The notes under the pieces were generated by a model. It was not told the DNA's origin. It saw only the letters and a list, made by a program, of their open reading frames with translations, and did not search any database. Shown here in pieces: positions 45,704 to 55,056 of a stretch of DNA of 64,000 nucleotides (position 1 is the first letter of the stretch; each line of letters opens with the position of its first letter). The DNA is taken from NCBI GenBank assembly GCA_013214545.1, contig JABSQB010000006.1, positions 62,001-126,000 of the forward strand, written 5' to 3'. The position numbers and the translations under genes were made by a program. Source of the stretch: Henriciella sp. (GTDB lineage Bacteria > Pseudomonadota > Alphaproteobacteria > Caulobacterales > Hyphomonadaceae).

Positions 45704-46900
45704 ATGCGTTTCGGAGAATGGTTCCAGACTGGATTGCCAGTCCGCTTGCAGGACAATCCCCCTACCGAGGGGGACGATACAGCTGCCGATCCGATCGAAG
45801 CGATTACGGAGACTGCCGCGGACGCAACCGAAGCTGCGACGGAGTTTCTCGGCTGGATCGGATCCGGTGAACTTGAAGCGCTGATTGCGCTGGGTTTGGT
45901 TATCACACTCACCCTGGCGCAATGGCTTGCGCGCTGGGCTGTGCTGAAAGGCATCGTCCAGTTGCCGCGCAACGAAGACTATTCGATTGCCGATCTGTTT
46001 TATCGCGTAGTCAAAAGGTTCCACACCTATTTCATGATCATGATCGCCTTTGTGGTGACCGATGCCATGCTGAGCCTGCCCAATGCGGTTTCGGTGATCG
46101 TGAAGATCTTCTTCGTCCTCGCCGCGATTCTGCAGATTGCCGAATGGGTTCAGGAGTTTGCGGTTGGCTTCATTCGCCGCAACGTTGCCCGCTCAAGCGG
46201 CGATGCGCGAGCGCTGGCCTCGGCCTTCAATATCATCAAGTGGTTTATCAGCGTTGCGGTCTGGTCGGTCGCGCTGTTGCTGATCCTCGACAATGTCGGC
46301 GCCGATGTGACGGCGCTGCTCGCCGGTCTCGGTATCGGTGGTATCGCCATCGGTATTGCGGCCCAGGGCGTCTTCAGGGACCTTTTTTCCTCGCTCTCAA
46401 TCGTCATCGATAAGCCTTTTCAGGTCGGTGATACGGTGCGTTATGGCGACAGCTGGGGAATCATCGAGGATATTGGTCTGAAGACGACGCGTGTGCGCGC
46501 CAAGACGGGCGAGCAGATGATCATCTCGAACACCAATCTCCTCGATTATGAGATCCACAATATGCAGCGCATGTCGCGGCGCCGGATCGAAACCGTCTTC
46601 GGCGTGATCTATCAAACCGATCCAAACCTGGCAGATCAGGTGCCGGAGATTGTCGCAAAGATCATCAAGGATGTGCCAGCGGTCGATTTCGATTATTGCG
46701 GCATGTCGGCATTCGGGCCGAGCTCGCTTGATTACACGCTGGTCTTCTATTCGCTGCAGCCGGACTTTAACCGGTCCATGGCGGCGCAGTCGCGGGTCTT
46801 GTTGGCGTTGTTCCGAGGGTTGCAGGATCACGGGCTCGAATTCGCCTATCCGACGCAAACACTCTTCATTGAAGGTATGCCTGAAAAGGCAACGGCTTAA
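45704..46900 (+). CDS. Mechanosensitive ion channel family protein (MscS type)
   Basis: 398 aa. A Glu/Ala/Thr-rich N-terminus (about 1-45) precedes four or five membrane helices. The pore helix is VTALLAGLGIGGIAIGIAAQ, then FRDLFSSLSIVIDKPFQVGD opens the cytoplasmic beta domain, with ISNTNLLDYEIHNM as another MscS hallmark. It releases solutes on osmotic downshock. Probably cotranscribed with the NUDIX gene. Confidence 0.93.
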   Translation: MRFGEWFQTGLPVRLQDNPPTEGDDTAADPIEAITETAADATEAATEFLGWIGSGELEALIALGLVITLTLAQWLARWAVLKGIVQLPRNEDYSIADLFYRVVKRFHTYFMIMIAFVVTDAMLSLPNAVSVIVKIFFVLAAILQIAEWVQEFAVGFIRRNVARSSGDARALASAFNIIKWFISVAVWSVALLLILDNVGADVTALLAGLGIGGIAIGIAAQGVFRDLFSSLSIVIDKPFQVGDTVRYGDSWGIIEDIGLKTTRVRAKTGEQMIISNTNLLDYEIHNMQRMSRRRIETVFGVIYQTDPNLADQVPEIVAKIIKDVPAVDFDYCGMSAFGPSSLDYTLVFYSLQPDFNRSMAAQSRVLLALFRGLQDHGLEFAYPTQTLFIEGMPEKATA

Positions 46901-46903
46901 GCC

Positions 46904-47197
46904 TTACTCGACCGTCCAGCCGCGCGGCGTTTTCTTCGCTTCCAGCGTGATTGTGCCATTGTCGGCGGTTTCTTCGTACCGTGTTTGCGGCGCGTCATCA
47001 CGCGAGCCTGACAGGCGCAGGATGATCGCAAAAGCGGCGAGCGCCAGCCCGGCAACCGCCGTGGCCACGGCAATCATACCGGCCATGAAGATGATCGCGA
47101 CTGCAAGCATGCCTTTGGCCATGAGATTCCCGGCCCGGCGCAGCAGCGCGAACAAATTGTGGGGAAAACCATAAGGGGCGGTGTGTGTCGCAGTCAT
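46904..47197 (-). CDS. Small hypothetical membrane protein
   Basis: 97 aa with a hydrophobic stretch of about 40 residues (LMAKGMLAVAIIFMAGMIAV, then ATAVAGLALAAFAIILRLSG) that probably makes two helices, and a polar C-terminus with TRYEETADNGTITLEAKKTP. No recognised family. AGAGGAT precedes ATG 47197. Convergent with MscS. Confidence 0.65.
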   Translation of the reverse strand: MTATHTAPYGFPHNLFALLRRAGNLMAKGMLAVAIIFMAGMIAVATAVAGLALAAFAIILRLSGSRDDAPQTRYEETADNGTITLEAKKTPRGWTVE

Positions 47198-47264
47198 AAT
47201 ATCCTCTTAACACTTAGATGGCTTGCAAGCTAGGTGCCGTCAACGGCAAGAGTATGACCAATCT

Positions 47265-47966
47265 TCAATTTACCGCGATTAATCCGCGTTCGGCCCGGAT
47301 TCGAGCATAGGCGCTCGTAATTGTGGCAGCTTTCTCATGCGCAGCGTTCTCGAACTCGCGCGGCGCGCCGTTCTGAATGACCCGGTCGGGGTGATTGTCA
47401 GCCATCAAGCGCCGGTACACTTTGCGAATCTCTTCGAACTCAGCGTCATGGGCGACGCCGAGAATATGATAGGGATCATCGCGATCGGCGCCCATATGGC
47501 TCGCCTTGATGCGCCTGAACGTCGCTTCTGAGAATCCGAACGCCTCTGACACTGTGCGCAGATAGGACAATTCATCATCAGTGACGATGCCATCGGCAGT
47601 TGCGATCATGAACAATCCGTCGAGCACGCCTTCGAGCAGGCACGGCCGGGCGGCATATTTGCGGCCAATCTTGCGGGCATAGGATTCGTAACCGCTCACC
47701 GTTTGCTGAGCCAGATTGAACACCCGGCGCACGGCGGCTGCATCCTTGGGGGCGGTCTGAAAGACACGTGAGAAGACCATGATCTCGTCATCGGTGACGC
47801 GGCCATCCGCCTTTGCCATCTTGGCGCCTAGGCCAACCACGGCAGCGGTAAAACCGACATCATTCGGGTCTGGCGCGCATTCGAGATCAGCCGGGAGCGG
47901 ATCATCCTCCACGTCCACGTCGAACAAGCGCTTTCCGCTCTCAATCAATCGTTGCCACATCGACAT
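47265..47966 (-). CDS. DjlA-like TerB-DnaJ protein
   Basis: 233 aa from ATG 47966. The N-terminal TerB-like domain (about 40-150) has GLGAKMAKADGRVTDDEIMV and MIATADGIVTDDELSYLRTV, giving paired acidic metal-binding loops. The C-terminal J domain has DPYHILGVAHDAEFEEIRKV and NHPDR (HPD), so it should stimulate DnaK. Unlike E. coli DjlA there is no N-terminal membrane helix. AGG lies 7 bases before the ATG. Confidence 0.9.
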   Translation of the reverse strand: MSMWQRLIESGKRLFDVDVEDDPLPADLECAPDPNDVGFTAAVVGLGAKMAKADGRVTDDEIMVFSRVFQTAPKDAAAVRRVFNLAQQTVSGYESYARKIGRKYAARPCLLEGVLDGLFMIATADGIVTDDELSYLRTVSEAFGFSEATFRRIKASHMGADRDDPYHILGVAHDAEFEEIRKVYRRLMADNHPDRVIQNGAPREFENAAHEKAATITSAYARIRAERGLIAVN

Positions 47967-48147
47967 GCGCACACCTATAGCGCGTATTTGTGAAAAGAGT
48001 CAGGTGGCAATACTGACAACAGTGTTAAGTGGATCGCGGCCGTAATTATTAAAATCGAGTCACAATTCGATCCGTTTTATATACAATTCCGTATAGGAAA
48101 TCGACGCCGATATGGTTCGGGTCATTTTGCTAAACGGAGATACCCCC

Positions 48148-48714
48148 GTGAAAATCGCTACTCTCCTGGTTTCGGCCAGCCTCTTCGCCGCCCCTGCTTT
48201 TGCTGAGCAGTGCTCGTCCAAAACCCAATCTCACGCTGTGAATGTCAGCTACAGCACGGCTATTGCTGGCGAAAGCTACAAGAAAGCCAGTTCTGACATT
48301 GTTGAGACTGCGGCGGCCGCCGGGTCTTTCTCGACTTTGCTTGCGGCGGCCGAAGCTGCCGGTCTGGTTGGCGCGCTGAAAGGCGAAGGTCCGCTGACCG
48401 TATTTGCCCCAACCGATGAAGCTTTCGCGGCTCTGCCTGCCGGCACCGTTGAAACCCTGCTGCTGCCTGAAAATCAGGACGCGCTCGCAGGTGTCCTCAA
48501 GCTGCACGTGATTGCCGGCGCGAAAGTCAAATCAATCGATCTCGCTGGCCAGCAGATCACCGCCAGCACACTGAATGGTGATTTGGCAGTTGATGGCACA
48601 GATGGTGTTGTACTGACGGCGCCTGGCTCGACAGCGACTGTGATCGCCGCCGATGTCAGCGCTTCAAATGGCGTGATCCACGTGATCGACACGGTCCTGC
48701 TGCCAGCTGGCTAA
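48148..48714 (+). CDS. Secreted fasciclin (FAS1) domain protein
   Basis: 188 aa from a GTG at 48148 that has GGAG 8 bases upstream and puts the signal peptide ([20 protein letters not shown]) at the N-terminus. An ATG at 48112 is also in frame but adds a non-signal extension. The FAS1 domain has [48 protein letters not shown] and [14 protein letters not shown]. Such proteins mediate adhesion. A strong terminator follows. Confidence 0.92.
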   Translation: MKIATLLVSASLFAAPAFAEQCSSKTQSHAVNVSYSTAIAGESYKKASSDIVETAAAAGSFSTLLAAAEAAGLVGALKGEGPLTVFAPTDEAFAALPAGTVETLLLPENQDALAGVLKLHVIAGAKVKSIDLAGQQITASTLNGDLAVDGTDGVVLTAPGSTATVIAADVSASNGVIHVIDTVLLPAG

Positions 48715-48778
48715 GGACAAAAAACAAGATTGTAGGGAGCCTGTTGCGTCCCCCCACCCCATGACGGCTCCCCGCAGC

Positions 48779-48814
48779 GTCCCGCCAGTGCCCTTGCTGG
48801 CGGGACTTCTTTTT
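48779..48814 (+). terminator. Rho-independent terminator after the fasciclin gene
   Basis: GTCCCGCCAG, loop TGCCCTTG, CTGGCGGGAC, then TTCTTTTT. Perfect 10-bp stem with a T-tract, 65 bases past the stop. Confidence 0.95.
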
Positions 48815-48824
48815 GCGGAAAGGT

Positions 48825-49697
48825 CTAATCTGACTTTTCGCCTTTCAGCGCGGCGATGTCGCGTTTGAGCTCTTCCAACATGGCGATGATTTGATCGCGT
48901 TCCTTGTCGGCGGAATCGAACTCTTCATCCATGTCTTCTTCAATCTCGCCGAGATGCTCGTCCGTGGCGGCGCGTTGCTCCTCGGCCAGCGCGTCAACGA
49001 TCAGCGCGATGAACAAGTTGAGGACGGCAAAACTCGCGATGAAGATGAAGATCAGGAAGAAGGCCGGGGCGTAGGGATGCCCGTCGTCGACGACTTTCTG
49101 AACCACTTCGAAGCGCCAGCCATCCATGGTCATGACCTGGAACAGCGAATAGGCAGAGCTTGGCAGGTCGCCAAACAGTTCCAGCACTTCGGGATCGTCT
49201 GTGTTGCCATACATGTTGGTGGCCATGACCGCGCCGACATAAGTGAGCAGGGCGAGCACAGCCAAAATCGCGCCCATACCTGGTAGCGCATTCAGCAGCG
49301 CCTCGGTAATCCGGCGCATCATCGGCACGATATGCAGCAGGCGCAGCACGCGTAGTACCCTCAGGGCGCGCAGGACCGAGAAGGCCGCGCCGCCTGGTAC
49401 CAGCGAAATCCCGACAACGAGAAAGTCGAACCAGTTCCAGCCGGATCGGAAGAAAGCCAGTCGATAGACCACCAGCTTGATGGTGATTTCGACGGCAAAC
49501 ACAAAGGTCACCGCCTGGTCGATCCAGCTCAGCGACGAAACAAGCTCAGGCGGTAAGGTTCGCTCGTAGGTTAGCACTCCCAGAACGAGGGCGTTCACAA
49601 CGATCAAAGTTGTAATGAAGTTGCGAAAGAAGCTGCCTTCAATCGCTTTTTCGAGCGGCGAGTGGCTCGTTTCGAGATCGAGTGTGCCCTGTTTCAT
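48825..49697 (-). CDS. Voltage-gated cation channel, NaChBac type, with unusual filter
   Basis: 290 aa, one six-helix domain plus an acidic C-terminal coiled coil. S4 is RALRVLRVLRLLHIVPMMRR, with five or more Arg spaced by three. The pore loop is LFQVMTMDGWRFEVVQ: where NaChBac has TLESW, this has TMDGW. S6 is FFLIFIFIASFAVLNLFIAL. The tail has DKERDQIIAMLEELKRDIAA, a tetramer-forming helix. The family conducts Na+, but the Asp and Gly in the filter could make it calcium-permeable. Confidence 0.9.
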   Translation of the reverse strand: MKQGTLDLETSHSPLEKAIEGSFFRNFITTLIVVNALVLGVLTYERTLPPELVSSLSWIDQAVTFVFAVEITIKLVVYRLAFFRSGWNWFDFLVVGISLVPGGAAFSVLRALRVLRVLRLLHIVPMMRRITEALLNALPGMGAILAVLALLTYVGAVMATNMYGNTDDPEVLELFGDLPSSAYSLFQVMTMDGWRFEVVQKVVDDGHPYAPAFFLIFIFIASFAVLNLFIALIVDALAEEQRAATDEHLGEIEEDMDEEFDSADKERDQIIAMLEELKRDIAALKGEKSD

Positions 49698-49763
49698 ACG
49701 TACATGCCTCTCCGGTCCCGCGTGCGATTCTCCTTGGCGGTTTTAGCGCCCTGAGAAACAGGA

Positions 49764-50510
49764 TCAATCGGCTAATAGAGAAATGCGTACGCCGGTGAAA
49801 ACAAATGCGTTGTCATCGGTCTGCAGCCCGAGCGCCTGCGCGCGTTTGAGGCAACCGTCTGGATCCGGGTGGGTGAGGTGATAGCCGGACAGGAAATCGC
49901 GATCGCCCGGTTGGAACGAGATGATGTGTTCGCCAAGTTCAAGCTCATAAATCTCATGTCCTGCCGATTGTGATGGCACACGCAGGACGCGGCCCCAGCG
50001 CTCGCTCAGCGCTTGCGGGTCTGTGGCCGTCACGTCGAGGCGTGTCAGGCTGCCGGGGCGGCTATTGTCGCGCCAGCCGGGACCGCCCCACAGCCAGGAC
50101 CCTTCGGGATGCGCCTCATCGATCGAGACAATCCCGGCGCCAATATCGGCGGGGTGTAAGTGGCTGGCTGAAATATCGGACCGGTCAATATTCCAGACGC
50201 GGCGAATGTGCAGGTCATCGGCGCGGCGCCTGACGCCGGCCAGATCGTCGGTCTGGAAGATCGCCATATAGCCGCCGACCCCGCCCGTGCGATCGATAAA
50301 CCGGCCGGCCGCGGTATTGTCCTCAACCGGGACCACGACTTCGAGGAACTGATCGCCAAGCGCGAACACCCCATTGGTGAGTCCAAAGACGCCAACGCCT
50401 GGATCGACAAACCCGGCGCCGAGATCCAGCACCTGCCGAAGGTGTTCGATATCTTCGTGCTGGTTAGAGGCAAAAACGAGTTGCCGGATTCGAGGTAGGG
50501 TCAAGGTCAC
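49764..50510 (-). CDS. VOC family protein (glyoxalase-like)
   Basis: 248 aa with two VOC half-domains: an N-terminal LVFASNQHEDIEHLRQVLDL and a C-terminal VTATDPQALSERWGRVL to LELGEHIISFQPGD. The substrate is unknown. The VOC fold uses metal in many but not all cases. It overlaps the SnoaL-like lipoprotein by 4 bases (ATGA), so the two are cotranslated. Confidence 0.78.
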   Translation of the reverse strand: MTLTLPRIRQLVFASNQHEDIEHLRQVLDLGAGFVDPGVGVFGLTNGVFALGDQFLEVVVPVEDNTAAGRFIDRTGGVGGYMAIFQTDDLAGVRRRADDLHIRRVWNIDRSDISASHLHPADIGAGIVSIDEAHPEGSWLWGGPGWRDNSRPGSLTRLDVTATDPQALSERWGRVLRVPSQSAGHEIYELELGEHIISFQPGDRDFLSGYHLTHPDPDGCLKRAQALGLQTDDNAFVFTGVRISLLAD

Positions 50511-50983
50511 TCCGCCGAAGTTGTCGTGTCACTGACGATTTTCCAGTCGCCATCTATTTGTCTGAAGACCAGGGTGAAAAGACCCCAGGGTCGGTCCTGC
50601 TCGCGCTCCAGCGCCCATTGGCCGTGCACAATCGCAGCGTCGTCGCTGATCTGTTCGACCTCAAGCTGCTCGAAGCTGAGGGTGCCCATCAGGGCGCGAT
50701 TTGAATAGCGCGCGTGATAGCGGTCGCGCGTCTCCTGCCAGCCATAAGTCACGGTTCCGCCGGACGCAAAGCGCAGCTCTGGCGACACCCAATAGCCTTG
50801 CATGAAGCCGTCAATATCGCCGGCATTCCAGGCCGCTTGCTGCGCGGCAACGACACCGCGAATGTCATCCTCCTGACTGATCTCTGAACCCAGCAACTGG
50901 TGGTCGTTGATGTTCAGGTTCACGGCGCAAGCTGACAGCAGACAGGCCAGCGCGACGGTGATCAGATGAAAACGATGCTGCAT
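50507..50983 (-). CDS. SnoaL/NTF2-like (DUF4440-type) lipoprotein
   Basis: 158 aa from ATG 50983. The signal and lipobox are HLITVALACLLSACAVN. The NTF2-like domain is seen in GVVAAQQAAWNAGDIDGFMQ and GYWVSPELRFASGG, with WALEREQDRPWGLFTLVFRQ near the end. The ligand or reaction is unknown. GGAG lies 9 bases before the ATG. First gene of a pair with the VOC gene. Confidence 0.83.
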   Translation of the reverse strand: MQHRFHLITVALACLLSACAVNLNINDHQLLGSEISQEDDIRGVVAAQQAAWNAGDIDGFMQGYWVSPELRFASGGTVTYGWQETRDRYHARYSNRALMGTLSFEQLEVEQISDDAAIVHGQWALEREQDRPWGLFTLVFRQIDGDWKIVSDTTTSAE

Positions 50984-51039
50984 TCGGGCCGGCTCCAAGG
51001 CTGTTCGTGACAGTGGAAATCATTTACCCGGATGGACAT

Positions 51040-51069
51040 CTTGGCAAGGGTACACATATACCCGCCAAG
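51040..51069 (+). promoter_or_regulatory. Hairpin/dyad in the leader of the CaCA antiporter gene
   Basis: CTTGGC-AA-GGGTA, loop CACATA, TACCC-GCCAAG: 11 bp with a 2-base bulge, 24 bases upstream of the antiporter ATG. The core GGGTACACATATACCC is also a 16-bp operator-like palindrome. Its role is not known. Confidence 0.4.
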
Positions 51070-51092
51070 CGAATGGGAGCTAAAACAAGTCG

Positions 51093-52121
51093 ATGATGAT
51101 AACCTTGCTGATCCTGGCTGGCTTCTTTCTGCTTTTTGCTGGTGGCGAAGCCTTGGTGCGAGGGTCCGTCGGCGTTGCCCGAAAGGCCGGAATGTCAGAA
51201 CTGGTGATCGGGCTGACCCTGGTCGGGTTCGGAACAAGCCTGCCGGAATTGGTGACCAGCCTCGAGGCGCTTCATGAAGGCGCGGTCGGGATTTCGATTG
51301 GCAATGTCATCGGCTCGAATGTCGCCAATATCATGCTGGTGATCGGTGCCGCGGCCTTTGTCCGCGCGATCATGACCGATCCAAAATCACTGATGCGTGA
51401 CGGTGCATTCATGGCCGCCGTGACGGTTGTTTTTGCGGTCGTCGTCTGGATGGATGCCTTTACCCGTCTGACCGGAATTCTGTTCACGACTTTGCTGGTC
51501 GCCTATCTCGTCGTTTCTGTCATTCTCGACCGGCAGGCCAATAGCGCGGCGGGCGAATTGCACCAGCACGAAGCCGAAGAGTTCGATCATGATGATCCGA
51601 TCTGGTTGTCACTGCTGATGACGCTGGGCGGCATTGTCGGTGTTATCTTCGGTGCCAAGTTTCTGGTTGAAGGCGGCTCGGATGCGGCGCGTCTGTTTGG
51701 CGTATCAGAAACCGTAATCGGGATTTCGATTGTCGCCATCGGCACCAGTCTGCCTGAGCTGGTGACCTCGATCATGGCCGCGCGCAAAGGCAAAGCCGAT
51801 GTTGCGCTGGGCAATGTGCTCGGCTCCAATGTGTTCAATATTCTCGGCATTCTTGGCATCTCGGCCATCGTCTATCCGTTCTCATTGATCGAGACGAACG
51901 CCGCTGTCGTGCCGCTGGAAGTGACCGCGATGCAGTTCGGTCAGGCCGCCAGCATGGTCACCTGGACCGATATGGGCGCCGTCTTCCTGTCTGTGCTGCT
52001 GCTATATATTTTCGCATTTACTGGTCGCAAGATTGCCCGTTGGGAGGGCGGTATTCTGCTCAGCGCCTATTTCCTCTATATGGGTCTGCGGTTCGACCTG
52101 ATCCCGACTTTTGGGGGCTGA
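51093..52121 (+). CDS. Calcium/sodium antiporter (CaCA superfamily, YrbG-like)
   Basis: 342 aa, ten helices in two inverted repeats. The alpha-1 motif is [20 protein letters not shown] with [14 protein letters not shown], and alpha-2 is [20 protein letters not shown] with [14 protein letters not shown]; these contain the Glu and Asn/Ser that bind Ca2+ and Na+. It exports calcium using the sodium or proton gradient. The 52111-52121 end overlaps nothing essential; queF starts two bases after the stop. Confidence 0.93.
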   Translation: MMITLLILAGFFLLFAGGEALVRGSVGVARKAGMSELVIGLTLVGFGTSLPELVTSLEALHEGAVGISIGNVIGSNVANIMLVIGAAAFVRAIMTDPKSLMRDGAFMAAVTVVFAVVVWMDAFTRLTGILFTTLLVAYLVVSVILDRQANSAAGELHQHEAEEFDHDDPIWLSLLMTLGGIVGVIFGAKFLVEGGSDAARLFGVSETVIGISIVAIGTSLPELVTSIMAARKGKADVALGNVLGSNVFNILGILGISAIVYPFSLIETNAAVVPLEVTAMQFGQAASMVTWTDMGAVFLSVLLLYIFAFTGRKIARWEGGILLSAYFLYMGLRFDLIPTFGG

Positions 52122-52122
52122 T

Positions 52123-52590
52123 ATGGCAGACAAAGACATCTATTCCGGCCTCGACCAGCTTGGCCAGCAAAGCGATATGCCGACATCGCCAGATGAGGCT
52201 CAGCTGGAGCGCGTACAAAATCCGCATCCTGACACGCTCTATCTGGCCCGGTTTGTGTGCCCCGAATTTACCTCGCTCTGCCCCGTCACCGGACAGCCTG
52301 ATTTCGCGCACCTGGTAATTGATTACGCGCCCGCCGACTGGCTGGTTGAAAGCAAGAGCCTGAAACTGTTCCTGACCAGCTTCCGCAATCATGGTAGCTT
52401 TCACGAGGACTGCACCTTGAAAGTCGGCAAAGAGATTGCGGCATTGCTCGATCCGCGATGGCTGCGGATCAGTGGATATTGGTATCCACGCGGCGGCATT
52501 CCGATCGATGTGTTCTGGCAAACCGGTGATGTTCCGGATGGGCTTTACGTGCCGGACACGGGTGTCGCGCCTTATCGCGGCCGCGGATAA
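52123..52590 (+). CDS. queF: NADPH-dependent 7-cyano-7-deazaguanine reductase (QueF)
   Basis: 155 aa, type I length. It reduces preQ0 to preQ1 in queuosine synthesis. Motifs are [20 protein letters not shown] (catalytic Cys in [10 protein letters not shown]) and [20 protein letters not shown], with Glu and Ser for NADPH and substrate binding. ATG 52123 has GGGGG upstream. Follows the antiporter with a 1-base gap, so the two are an operon. Confidence 0.95.
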   Translation: MADKDIYSGLDQLGQQSDMPTSPDEAQLERVQNPHPDTLYLARFVCPEFTSLCPVTGQPDFAHLVIDYAPADWLVESKSLKLFLTSFRNHGSFHEDCTLKVGKEIAALLDPRWLRISGYWYPRGGIPIDVFWQTGDVPDGLYVPDTGVAPYRGRG

Positions 52591-52650
52591 ACCGCTGTTT
52601 CTGCTGCGCTTACTCAGCTTCAGTTCAGATTCATCTGGTAGAGCAGCGAT

Positions 52651-53400
52651 ATGAAATGGCTGGTCTCCGCTCTTCTTGGATTGACGCTCGGTTGCGGCGT
52701 TGCGTCTGCGCAGGTTGCAGACTGCCAGCAATCTGAAACGACTTGTGTGCTCGACGCGGCATGGAGCGCGGCCCTGGTCTTGCCGGAAGAGAAGCTCAGC
52801 CGGCTTGGACCCGCCTTTCTCGAGACGGCTTATGTCTCCGGAGAGCCAGGCTTGATCGCGCGCTGGGAAACCCGGCTCGGCGAAACCGCTTCGCCGCCCG
52901 AGACCTATGACGACTTTGGCTGGCAACGGGCCGAGCCGCTATTGCGAGCTGGCGGCGTCGAGCGCTTGATTGAGGTGGCGCGAAGCCGGACCGAGCCCCT
53001 GAATTATGGCCGCGCCGATGCGCTGCTCTCCGCTGGCAAGCGCCTGCACGAGGACGATGACGAGGCCGCCCGCACCCTGAACGATGCCTTGCTGGAGCTC
53101 ACCCGTACCGCGTCGAATTTTGAAAAGCCGAACCTTGCTCATGCAGCGGCCGAGCTTGCCATGGTGCGCTGCGACCGTGAGCGGTTCGAGCGGGCACTGC
53201 TCTATACCGATGCCCCGGGCAATCTGCGCTACGCGATTTGGCGGGTCCGGATCGCGGGGCGGATCACCTCTCTGCTGAGTCGCATCCGCGCCATTGATAG
53301 CGACCAGGACACCCGCGAAGTGCGCCGGGTTCTGGAAGGCTATCGCGCGATCCAGACGTTTGGATACTGCGCTGCGCGGAATGACCCGATTGGCGGCTAA
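52651..53400 (+). CDS. Secreted hypothetical protein
   Basis: 249 aa. A signal peptide (VSALLGLTLGCGVASAQ) precedes a helical region with TPR-like spacing (RTLNDALLELTRTASNFEKP, LAHAAAELAMVRCDRERFER). Cys occur in pairs near both ends (DCQQSETTCVLD, YCAARND). I cannot assign a domain or a function. Close to queF upstream (60 bases) and DUF2270 downstream. Confidence 0.7.
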   Translation: MKWLVSALLGLTLGCGVASAQVADCQQSETTCVLDAAWSAALVLPEEKLSRLGPAFLETAYVSGEPGLIARWETRLGETASPPETYDDFGWQRAEPLLRAGGVERLIEVARSRTEPLNYGRADALLSAGKRLHEDDDEAARTLNDALLELTRTASNFEKPNLAHAAAELAMVRCDRERFERALLYTDAPGNLRYAIWRVRIAGRITSLLSRIRAIDSDQDTREVRRVLEGYRAIQTFGYCAARNDPIGG

Positions 53401-53423
53401 CCGATTCAGGCTATACCTGTGTG

Positions 53424-54134
53424 ATGATCGATCCGAACGAAGATCCTCCGGAAGCCATTTGCGGCAGCGCTGAGATTGGCGCGCTGGCGCACTTGTACCG
53501 CGCCGAAGTCTACCGATCGACGATCTGGCGCCAGCGACTGGACATGACGACCAATTGGGCCGTGGTGTCGACCGGGATCGCGTTTTCAGTCAGCTTCGCG
53601 AATGAACAGGCCTCGCCTTTGCCGATTGTGCTGGTTGGCTTGCTGTCGGCCATGTTCCTGATCCTCGAGGCACGGCGCTATCGCTATTTCTATGTCTGGA
53701 AGTTCCGGGCGCGCATGATCGAGATCACCAATTATGTGCCGATCCTGCGTGGCAAAGGCGCCCAGATCGCGATGGATAAAGGCACCGCCTTGTCCGACGA
53801 TTATATGCGGCCACGTCATCGCATTTCCAGCATGCGCGCGGTCGGACGGCGGCTGCGACGCAATTATGGTTGGCTGTTCGCGATCCAGGCGGCGGCTTAT
53901 TATGCCAAGATCGGTATGCATCCGACCGATGTCAGCTCGCTCGAAGAGTTCCTCCACCGCGCCCATATCGGTCCGATCCCGGGCTGGCTCGCTTTGACGG
54001 CGGGCGTCGCCTTTCATGTCGGCTGGATGGCTTTTGCCTATTACACTTGGCGTCTGGAAAAGGCCGACAAGCGGATCACCGCGGATTATCTCGACCCGGA
54101 ACTCGCCTCAGGCGTCGCCGAGGATAATCGGTAA
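53424..54134 (+). CDS. DUF2270 domain-containing membrane protein
   Basis: 236 aa. The DUF2270 signature is LAHLYRAEVYRSTIWRQRLD then MTTNWAVVSTGIAFSVSF. Two helices near residues 48-85 and one in the C-terminal half (GWLALTAGVAFHVGWMAFAY). Function unknown; widespread in alphaproteobacteria. ATG 53424 is used in preference to the GTG three bases upstream. Convergent with the next secreted protein. Confidence 0.85.
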   Translation: MIDPNEDPPEAICGSAEIGALAHLYRAEVYRSTIWRQRLDMTTNWAVVSTGIAFSVSFANEQASPLPIVLVGLLSAMFLILEARRYRYFYVWKFRARMIEITNYVPILRGKGAQIAMDKGTALSDDYMRPRHRISSMRAVGRRLRRNYGWLFAIQAAAYYAKIGMHPTDVSSLEEFLHRAHIGPIPGWLALTAGVAFHVGWMAFAYYTWRLEKADKRITADYLDPELASGVAEDNR

Positions 54135-54175
54135 GGCAACAGGCCTGAGAGGCTATTCGAGCAGGCAAATCGCGA

Positions 54176-54640
54176 TCAGTTCTCGCACTTGCTGGAATTG
54201 CCTTTCATTAGGATATCTTTGCCATCGACGCTGCCGGAGCCGGTATTCTTGCAGCGATTGTTGTTGAACGTGGTTCCGCTCATTTTCACGTACCAGACCT
54301 CTGAGCTGCTGGCATCGTACATATGCTTGCGGTCTTTGCGGCAGCTTTCATTGTCGCCCGCTTCAATCTTGGCGACCATCCAGACTTCGGAGCCATCGGG
54401 AATATCATTATCGGCCGAGAGGTCGTAGCAAATCCCCTCATTATTCCCGATCCGGGGCCCAAGATTCTTGGACTTCTTATTGCCGTCCGGCGTTTTCCAA
54501 TGCAGCACCACAGGGTCGATGATGTAGCCGCCATTATTCACCAGCGAGATATAGCGAAGCTGCATGTCCTCGGCCTGGCTCGCAGGGGCACACAGAGAAC
54601 CGGTCAGGAGGGTCGATAGAATGAACAAGGTTGAGCGCAT
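54176..54640 (-). CDS. Secreted hypothetical protein
   Basis: 154 aa from ATG 54640, which has a strong AAGGAG site. Signal peptide LFILSTLLTGSLCAPASQAE. The mature part is short, beta-rich, with an RYISLVNNGGYIIDPVVLHW start and four Cys (GICYDLSAD, ESCRKD, NRCKNT, SSKCEN), probably two disulfides. No domain recognised. Confidence 0.72.
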   Translation of the reverse strand: MRSTLFILSTLLTGSLCAPASQAEDMQLRYISLVNNGGYIIDPVVLHWKTPDGNKKSKNLGPRIGNNEGICYDLSADNDIPDGSEVWMVAKIEAGDNESCRKDRKHMYDASSSEVWYVKMSGTTFNNNRCKNTGSGSVDGKDILMKGNSSKCEN

Positions 54641-54837
54641 GGAAGTCTCCTTCTTTCGGATGAAGATCAGCACAGCGATTCCGGTGCGCACCCGCCACTG
54701 TCAGTTCCGACAGCGCGCCTTCAAAAGACCTGACTCAATTGGCTTGCTCTTCCCCGCCCGTTCCTGTATGCCCGCGCTTTCGAGATTTTAGGGCCGGTCA
54801 GTAATCGTCCCGCAGCAGACTCTAAGAGGCACCCGCG

Positions 54838-55056
54838 ATGAAAGCCGAAGGCCATCCAGACTATCACTTCATCACTGTCGTCATGACTGACGGCACTGAG
54901 TATCAAACCCGTTCAACCTGGGGCAAGGAAGGCGACAAGCTCGTCCTCGACATTGACTCCAGTTCGCACCCGGCCTGGACTGGCGACCGCAACGCCAATC
55001 TCGACCGCGGCGGCCGCGTTTCGCGCTTCAAGGACAAGTTCAAAGGCTTCATGTAA
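54838..55056 (+). CDS. rpmE: 50S ribosomal protein L31
   Basis: 72 aa. [40 protein letters not shown] and [13 protein letters not shown] match L31. It is the Cys-free type (no CxxC), so it does not bind zinc. GAGG lies 8 bases before the ATG. The stop overlaps the 3' end of a convergent open frame, and a bidirectional terminator follows at 55089. Confidence 0.95.
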   Translation: MKAEGHPDYHFITVVMTDGTEYQTRSTWGKEGDKLVLDIDSSSHPAWTGDRNANLDRGGRVSRFKDKFKGFM

